16,636 bases of DNA from Candidatus Methanoplasma sp. (lineage in GTDB: Archaea > Thermoplasmatota > Thermoplasmata > Methanomassiliicoccales > Methanomethylophilaceae), in contig JAITQH010000046.1 of the NCBI GenBank assembly GCA_031288985.1, positions 1 to 16,636 of the forward strand. The letters are read 5' to 3'. Under the pieces are notes generated by a model. The model saw only the letters and a list, made by a program, of their open reading frames with translations. It was not told the DNA's origin and searched no databases. The stretch's first letter is position 1. Each line of letters opens with the position of its first letter. Below are positions 14,199-16,636 of this stretch, piece after piece. A program made the position numbers and the translations under genes.

Positions 14199-14870
14199 AT
14201 GGCCTACAGAATACCGGACGGAACAACGCTCTCCGCCGCTGTCGAAACCGTGATGAGAAAAGTCCCCCATGTCGAGACCCAGAATGAGTTCGGATCCCTC
14301 GTTCGAAAGGAGCTCTCCGAACTCGGGAGCGGTTTCCGCGTCAGCGACGCACGCATAAGGCGCCTGGCCGTCGAAAGGGGATTGGTGCGCATAACCATTG
14401 AGTACAGGGCGTCCGAGTCAGAAACACGCCCTCGGATCTGCCCCGTGTGCGGCAACGCACTCATTCCGGTGCGGAACATGTCCCTTGACGGCGAATCCGT
14501 GGAGATAAAGCGCAAATGCTCCGTGTGTCCATATGCGATAGGCAAGACCTCTTTGGCGCCCGGCAGATACTCGTTCACGGCCTCGTTCGGACCGGAGGTC
14601 CCCGAGAACGTCAGGATAGCGAGGACTCTGGAACGCGCCGGCGCCAAGCTGCGCGAGGCCGCCGAGATCATCGCATCCGCGCTTGAAGGGACCAAGCTGG
14701 AGCCGAGAGGGGCCGCGGCCGCCGCCTCCATAGCCGAACTCGCCGAATCGGACGGGAATTCGTGCAGCGTGTCCAACCTTGTGAAAGAGGTCAGGGCGTT
14801 GGACGCAAGCCATCCCGGATGGGCCCGCCCCGCCGTTTCGCTCAAGAACGAGAACCGAAAGGATATATGA
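14199..14870 (+). CDS. Zinc-ribbon protein with helical N-terminus, unknown
   Basis: A 223-residue protein I do not recognise. Residues 8-65 look helical and winged-helix-like (TLSAAVETVMRKV..., then SDARIRRLAVERGLVRITIEYR). A four-cysteine zinc ribbon follows, CPVC (81-84) and CSVC (107-110), with a 22-residue loop between the pairs. The C-terminal third is an alanine-rich helical region (about 137-200). The combination suggests a nucleic-acid-binding protein, perhaps a transcription or RNA-related factor, but this is inference. I chose the ATG at 14199 over the one at 14151 because a TATA-like box lies between them and the extra 16 residues show no structure. The last codons form part of the promoter of the next gene. 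Confidence 0.75.
   Translation: MAYRIPDGTTLSAAVETVMRKVPHVETQNEFGSLVRKELSELGSGFRVSDARIRRLAVERGLVRITIEYRASESETRPRICPVCGNALIPVRNMSLDGESVEIKRKCSVCPYAIGKTSLAPGRYSFTASFGPEVPENVRIARTLERAGAKLREAAEIIASALEGTKLEPRGAAAAASIAELAESDGNSCSVSNLVKEVRALDASHPGWARPAVSLKNENRKDI
14861..14868 (+). promoter_or_regulatory. TATA box for the ACT-like gene, inside the preceding stop region
   Basis: GGATATAT spans the final Asp and Ile codons and the first base of the TGA stop of the preceding gene. It predicts a start near 14890 and a leader of about a dozen bases. Confidence 0.5.
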
Positions 14871-14903
14871 CCCAAAGAGATTGACCGTGAGGGATGTCCG
14901 AAC

Positions 14904-15806
14904 ATGAGAAGCTGGGAGTTCACGAAGGTCGAGGACGGCAGGATCAGGATCGACAAATGGATGGCGGAGACGATGGGGCTCGTGGAGGGCGGATACATCT
15001 ACAGCTCTTTGTTCAAATACCCCGACAAGGGTCCGAAAAGATATGAGCTTCTTCTATCCATGTTCCCTCAGGAGAACTTTCGCACGCTGGCCCACATAAA
15101 CATCTATATGGAGGACGTCCCGGGAGCCACCGTCCAATCGGCTATGTTCTTGGGGGATCAGGGGGTCAACATCCTCAACTCCGTATCTCTGAACGGCATA
15201 TCCGACACCACGATCATATGGAACATAATGGGCGAGCTGAACTTCGCCGGAGAGGGCGAACTCATCAAAGAGAGGTTCGCAAAGCTGAAGGCCTCGGACG
15301 ACCCCTCGGTCTCCAAGATAAAATATGTGAGCATCAAGCCCGCCAACATCGGGAGGATATTCCGCAAAGACTCCGAAGGCGTCAAAGAAGAGGTGAGGCG
15401 CGGATCCCCCATAACCCTGAGCGACGGGGCGTTCGACCTCTCGGAGTACAGGGACATCCTCAACGACGTGAACGGCACGGAGGTCATGCTCACTCTCGAT
15501 CCGGCATCGTGGCTCGTCTCCGTGGTGTTCTTCAAATCCGACACCAGGCTCGTGGAGATCAACCTGAACATACCCGACAGCCCCAGGACGATCGGCGTCG
15601 CGTTGGACTGCCTGGCCAAAGAGAACGTCAACCTGATATCGGTGTTCTCCAAGATCGTCATCGCCTACCAGAAGATGTCCCTCGAGGTCGTGGCGGACGC
15701 GAAGAACAGCGGCATCCCCATCGAGGATCTGGGCAAGCGGCTGGGTTCGTACCTCTCGGAACAGAACGGGGTGTACGAACTGGCGGGGATCAGGAGACTG
15801 AACTGA
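14904..15806 (+). CDS. Protein with two ACT-like regulatory domains, unknown
   Basis: A 300-residue protein with two regions that look like ACT domains, small folds that usually bind amino acids or other ligands and control enzymes. The first, about 63-112, reads AHINIYMEDVPGATVQSAMF followed by LGDQGVNILNSVS; the second, about 215-264, reads RLVEINLNIPDSPRTIGVAL followed by CLAKENVNLISVFS. Both show the strand, proline-turn, helix, VNI/VNL strand pattern. The N-terminal 50 residues (WEFTKVEDGRIRIDKWMAE, EGGYIYSSLF) resemble a small beta-rich domain. No catalytic motif is visible. GAGGG at 14888-14892 precedes the ATG; another ATG at 14893 is out of frame. The radical SAM gene begins 4 bases after the stop, so the two are co-transcribed and this may be a regulator or partner of that enzyme. 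Confidence 0.78.
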   Translation: MRSWEFTKVEDGRIRIDKWMAETMGLVEGGYIYSSLFKYPDKGPKRYELLLSMFPQENFRTLAHINIYMEDVPGATVQSAMFLGDQGVNILNSVSLNGISDTTIIWNIMGELNFAGEGELIKERFAKLKASDDPSVSKIKYVSIKPANIGRIFRKDSEGVKEEVRRGSPITLSDGAFDLSEYRDILNDVNGTEVMLTLDPASWLVSVVFFKSDTRLVEINLNIPDSPRTIGVALDCLAKENVNLISVFSKIVIAYQKMSLEVVADAKNSGIPIEDLGKRLGSYLSEQNGVYELAGIRRLN

Positions 15807-15810
15807 TAGA

Positions 15811-16500
15811 ATGAGGATAGCGGGGTTCGTCAAGACCGCCCTCTCCGAGTGGGAGGGCAAGAACGCCTGCATGATCCTCCTGCCCGGATGCAACTTCAGA
15901 TGCCCGTACTGCAACCGCAGTCTGATCGACTCCGACGCTTCGGCGGATCATGCCGAAGCGGTCGATTACATCAAGACCCACAGGGACTTTGTTGATGCCG
16001 TCGTGGTCTCCGGCGGGGAGCCGACCGTCCACCCGGAGCTGTACGCCCTCCTGAAGGACCTGAAGAGTTTGAATCTCAAGATCAAGATAGACACCAACGG
16101 CAGCATGCCTGACGTCCTCGACGACATTGTGGGCGCCATGCTGGTCGACAAGGTCTGCATAAACGTCATGGCGCCGCTCGACGATGCGTCGTACACCGCC
16201 GCCGCGGGGGTCGTCGTCGACGCAGGGGCGGTGCGGAGGAGCATAGACATAGTCTCGCGCTCCGGCGTAGCATGCGAGTTCAGAACCACGGCCGTCCCCG
16301 GCATCATCGGGTCGGATGCCATGAACAGGATATCCGAAAGCCTTCCGGCCGGCGGCAGTTTGATCATTCAGCAGTTCGACCCTTCCGCCGCCCGGGACGC
16401 GGAGATGCGGAAGACCGTTCCGTATCCGACGCAGGCGCTGGTCAGGATGGCCGAGTCCTCAAAGAGGCATGTCCGGAATGTCCGGATAAGAGGGGCGTGA
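15811..16500 (+). CDS. Radical SAM protein, NrdG-like activating enzyme
   Basis: A 229-residue radical SAM enzyme of the small activating type. The [4Fe-4S] motif is C27-x3-C31-x2-C34 (GCNFRCPYCN), the SAM-binding motif is SGGEPT (67-72) and DTNG (94-97) is on the following strand. Its length and N-terminus (GFVKTALSEWEGKNACMILLPGCNF) fit the archaeal anaerobic ribonucleoside-triphosphate reductase activating protein (NrdG2), which generates the glycyl radical of NrdD. No NrdD gene is in the window, so activation of another glycyl-radical enzyme, or a different radical reaction, remains possible. It follows the ACT-like gene by 4 bases and abuts the stop of the next minus-strand gene with no gap. 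Confidence 0.85.
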   Translation: MRIAGFVKTALSEWEGKNACMILLPGCNFRCPYCNRSLIDSDASADHAEAVDYIKTHRDFVDAVVVSGGEPTVHPELYALLKDLKSLNLKIKIDTNGSMPDVLDDIVGAMLVDKVCINVMAPLDDASYTAAAGVVVDAGAVRRSIDIVSRSGVACEFRTTAVPGIIGSDAMNRISESLPAGGSLIIQQFDPSAARDAEMRKTVPYPTQALVRMAESSKRHVRNVRIRGA

Positions 16501-16636
16501 TCACTTGACGAACGCGGCCCTTGCGGCATACGCCGCAGGTTTCAGCATCAGATTGCTCTCGTTGACCGCGAGGAACGGCGCGGGGGCCTCATCGAGGAAC
16601 CTGTTCACTGCGGTCTGATCCTTCGAGAATATGCCT
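16501..16636 (-). CDS. C-terminal end of an unidentified minus-strand gene
   Basis: Reading the minus strand from the window edge, one frame stays open to a TGA at 16501-16503 and encodes the last 44 residues of a protein, beginning GIFSKDQTAVNRFLDEAPAP and ending AAYAARAAFVK. It has the composition of a real gene and sits in the same tail-to-tail arrangement seen at other junctions here. The fragment is too short to identify. Confidence 0.65.
   Translation of the reverse strand, partial: GIFSKDQTAVNRFLDEAPAPFLAVNESNLMLKPAAYAARAAFVK

Overview
This window is archaeal chromosomal DNA. The evidence is a RadA recombinase, an archaeal-type (class I) CCA-adding enzyme, an archaeal TrmG10-like tRNA methyltransferase, and the two ether-lipid enzymes GGGP synthase and DGGGP synthase, together with TATA boxes about 20-30 bases before many start codons. 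The GC-rich DNA, a hydantoinase/DUF1638 pair, a radical SAM NrdG-like protein and the absence of any TAG stop suggest a methanogen of the Thermoplasmata, most likely Methanomassiliicoccales. That placement is inference, because no methanogenesis gene lies in the window.

Layout. 1-2594: a 5'-truncated hydantoinase/oxoprolinase-family ATPase followed by a DUF1638 protein. 2598-3470: an independently promoted metallo-beta-lactamase-fold hydrolase. 3475-5040: a minus-strand DUF4143 ATPase, its leader holding a 17-bp direct repeat and a small upstream ORF. 5147-5746: a small two-helix membrane protein, then a non-coding stretch with three consecutive bulged hairpins. 5747-7447: cca, meeting a three-helix membrane protein tail to tail. 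7496-9562: radA, with repeats before its promoter, and a TrmG10-like methyltransferase in the same frame. 9563-11490: DGGGP synthase and GGGP synthase overlapping by one base, then a zinc-ribbon protein. 11491-12304 (minus): a PPC/DUF296 protein and a basic SHOCT-like protein. 12393-13878: a six-helix membrane protein with a Schlafen-type AlbA_2 domain, meeting a DUF5654 membrane protein. 13986-14085 (minus): a tRNA-Leu(UAA) gene with a 16-base intron. 14199-16500: a zinc-ribbon protein, a protein with two ACT-like domains, and an NrdG-like radical SAM protein. 16501-16636: the C-terminal end of a minus-strand gene.

How it fits together. Most genes are housekeeping: DNA recombination, tRNA processing and modification, and membrane lipid synthesis (consecutive ether-bond-forming steps encoded side by side). 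The less explained parts are the hydantoinase/DUF1638 pair, the membrane AlbA_2 protein, the ACT/radical SAM pair, the structured intergenic region and the ATPase leader. All five convergent gene junctions have TGA stops on both strands separated by 0 or 4 bases. RadA carries a cysteine where the Walker A motif normally has its last glycine. No mobile element, CRISPR array or prophage is visible.
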